64,000 nt of DNA. Source: Sphingobium fluviale. Its GTDB lineage: Bacteria; Pseudomonadota; Alphaproteobacteria; Sphingomonadales; Sphingomonadaceae. The stretch lies in NCBI RefSeq assembly GCF_004122115.1, contig NZ_SBKP01000002.1:124001-188000 (forward strand), in the 5' to 3' direction. Of the stretch, positions 62,988 through 64,000 are shown one piece after another (the first letter of the stretch is position 1; each line of letters starts with the position of its first letter). The notes beneath the pieces are model-generated. The model saw nothing but the letters and a program-made list of their open reading frames with translations. It was not told where the DNA came from and made no database searches. Both the position numbers and the translations under genes were made by a program.

Positions 62988-63434
62988 TCACCCCCGCCCC
63001 CGATACCCTGCCACGCCCTGATCCGGCACCCACATGTCTGCCGGGGCCACGCCGCTTTGCCAGAATACATCGATGGGGATGCCGCCGCGCGGATACCAGT
63101 AGCCGCCGATGCGCAGCCATATGGGCTTCATCTCATCGAACAGGCGCTGGCCGATGCCGACGGTGCAATCCTCGTGAAACGCGGCGTGATTGCGAAAGCT
63201 CCCCAGAAACAGCTTCAGCGATTTTGACTCCACAATCGTCTCGGCCGGCACATAATCGATCACCAGATGCGCGAAATCGGGCTGGCCGGTGACGGGGCAG
63301 AGCGAGGTAAACTCCGGCGCGGCAAAGCGCACCATATAGCGCGCGCCCGTGCGCGGGTTGGGCACATAATCGAGCACCGCCTCTTGCGGAGAGGCGGGCA
63401 GCGGGCTGGTCTGGCCAAGATGGATCGGGTTCAT
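62988..63434 (-). CDS. queF: NADPH-dependent 7-cyano-7-deazaguanine reductase
   Basis: 148-aa type I (unimodular) QueF that reduces preQ0 to preQ1 for queuosine in tRNA. The nucleophilic Cys is in [13 protein letters not shown]. The substrate Glu and NADPH-binding segment is [27 protein letters not shown] completes the site. ATG 63434 (MNPIHLGQ) fits family length. Confidence 0.95.
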   Translation of the reverse strand: MNPIHLGQTSPLPASPQEAVLDYVPNPRTGARYMVRFAAPEFTSLCPVTGQPDFAHLVIDYVPAETIVESKSLKLFLGSFRNHAAFHEDCTVGIGQRLFDEMKPIWLRIGGYWYPRGGIPIDVFWQSGVAPADMWVPDQGVAGYRGRG

Positions 63435-63540
63435 GCCCCGCGCTATAGACGATGGCCGCCAACAGCGCAAAGGGGCTGGAAAGAGGCTGGCCACTCCCCT
63501 ATCGCTGTAAACGGACTCACGCGGACTTCAGGGGCGATAC

Positions 63541-64000
63541 ATGGACATTTTGGTAAGCACGGACTGGCTGGCGGAAAATATGGGTGCGAGCGACCTGCGC
63601 ATTGTCGACGCGAGCTATTTCCTGCCCGAAATGGGCCGGGATGCGGCCGCCGAATATGAGGCGGAGCATATCCCCGGCGCGGTGTTCCTGAACCTTGCCG
63701 AGCTGGTGGACACCACCAACCCGCTCGCCAACACGGTCCCCCCGGCGGAAAAGTTTGCCAGCCGGATGCAGGCGCTGGGCCTGGGCGATGGCAGCCGCAT
63801 CGTGCTGTATGACAACAGCCCACTTCGCACCGCGGCGCGCGCCTGGTGGCTGTTCGAGATCATGGGCGCCCCCAACATCGCGATTCTCGACGGCGGGCTT
63901 GGCAAATGGCTCAGCGAAAAGCGCGAAACCGAGAGCGGCAAGCAGCAACTGCGCCACCGCCACTTCACCGTCTGGCGCGACGACAAGGCGATAACGACCA
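63541..64000 (+). CDS. Sulfurtransferase (3-mercaptopyruvate/thiosulfate type), 3' end outside window
   Basis: First 153 residues of a two-rhodanese-domain sulfurtransferase. The inactive N-terminal rhodanese unit is seen: RIVDASYFLPEMGRDA, YEAEHIPGAVFLNLAEL, ARAWWLFEIMGAPNIAILDGG. The catalytic Cys loop would be in the missing C-terminal half, so thiosulfate versus mercaptopyruvate specificity cannot be judged. ATG 63541 follows CAGGGGCG. Confidence 0.9.
   Translation, partial: MDILVSTDWLAENMGASDLRIVDASYFLPEMGRDAAAEYEAEHIPGAVFLNLAELVDTTNPLANTVPPAEKFASRMQALGLGDGSRIVLYDNSPLRTAARAWWLFEIMGAPNIAILDGGLGKWLSEKRETESGKQQLRHRHFTVWRDDKAITT

Overview
The window looks like chromosome of a sphingomonad-type alphaproteobacterium (order Sphingomonadales). 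It is GC-rich. It carries an alphaproteobacterial LexA box (GAAC-N7-GAAC) before uvrA, the rpsT-dnaA neighbourhood, DUF2093 beside xseA, a HIG1-type twin-membrane protein, and a gene transfer agent (GTA) cluster of the Rhodobacter capsulatus type. No rRNA or CRISPR array was seen. One tRNA gene, tRNA-Thr(GGT), is present.

Region 1 (about 1-8700) is the worn edge of an integrative conjugative element or integrated plasmid. It starts inside trbI and continues with a DUF2274 gene, a LysR regulator with no ordinary start codon, and a leftward stress operon (OYE ene-reductase, TetR, YciI-like protein, 3-methyladenine glycosylase) controlled from a perfect 16-bp-arm palindrome. Next comes a deletion scar where a large serine recombinase is joined to the tail of a RepB-type partition protein. 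A Schlafen/AlbA_2-type ATPase with a winged helix follows, next to 10-bp direct repeats in an AT-rich stretch.

Region 2 (8716-16077) is core chromosome: an unknown gene, uvrA under an SOS box, a glycine-zipper lipoprotein, mutM, ubiE and ubiB.

Region 3 (16175-32333) is the most distinctive part. It is a complete-looking GTA structural cluster, running small and large terminase, portal, DUF6127, prohead protease, capsid, connector, small joining protein, tail terminator, tail tube, two tail-assembly proteins, short tape measure, distal tail, DUF2163, NlpC/P60 peptidase, hub and DUF2793 protein. There is no integrase, repressor or replication gene. The cluster is unusually decorated. A LuxR-type regulator sits between large terminase and portal. 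A secreted small protein lies on the opposite strand between tail terminator and tail tube. Intergenic stem-loop repeats occur in several gaps, and one appears to have become the N-terminus of the protease. Terminator-like hairpins bracket the capsid gene. The distal-tail protein is a three-part fusion carrying a glycoside-hydrolase-like barrel.

Region 4 (32488-64000) is dense housekeeping sequence: OmpA-family porin with a polyproline linker, Cu/Zn SOD, Bax-inhibitor-1, phosphoesterase, glycosyltransferase, rpsT, dnaA, mrp, hflKC, Do/HtrA protease, HerA-like ATPase, TonB, M23 peptidase, DUF2093, xseA, purD, msrPQ, CorC-type transporter, folD-DUF167-YggT, argB, 3-hydroxybutyryl-CoA dehydrogenase, cobalamin adenosyltransferase, gluQRS, HNH nuclease, murA, cold-shock protein, tRNA-Thr, queF and a sulfurtransferase cut by the window end.
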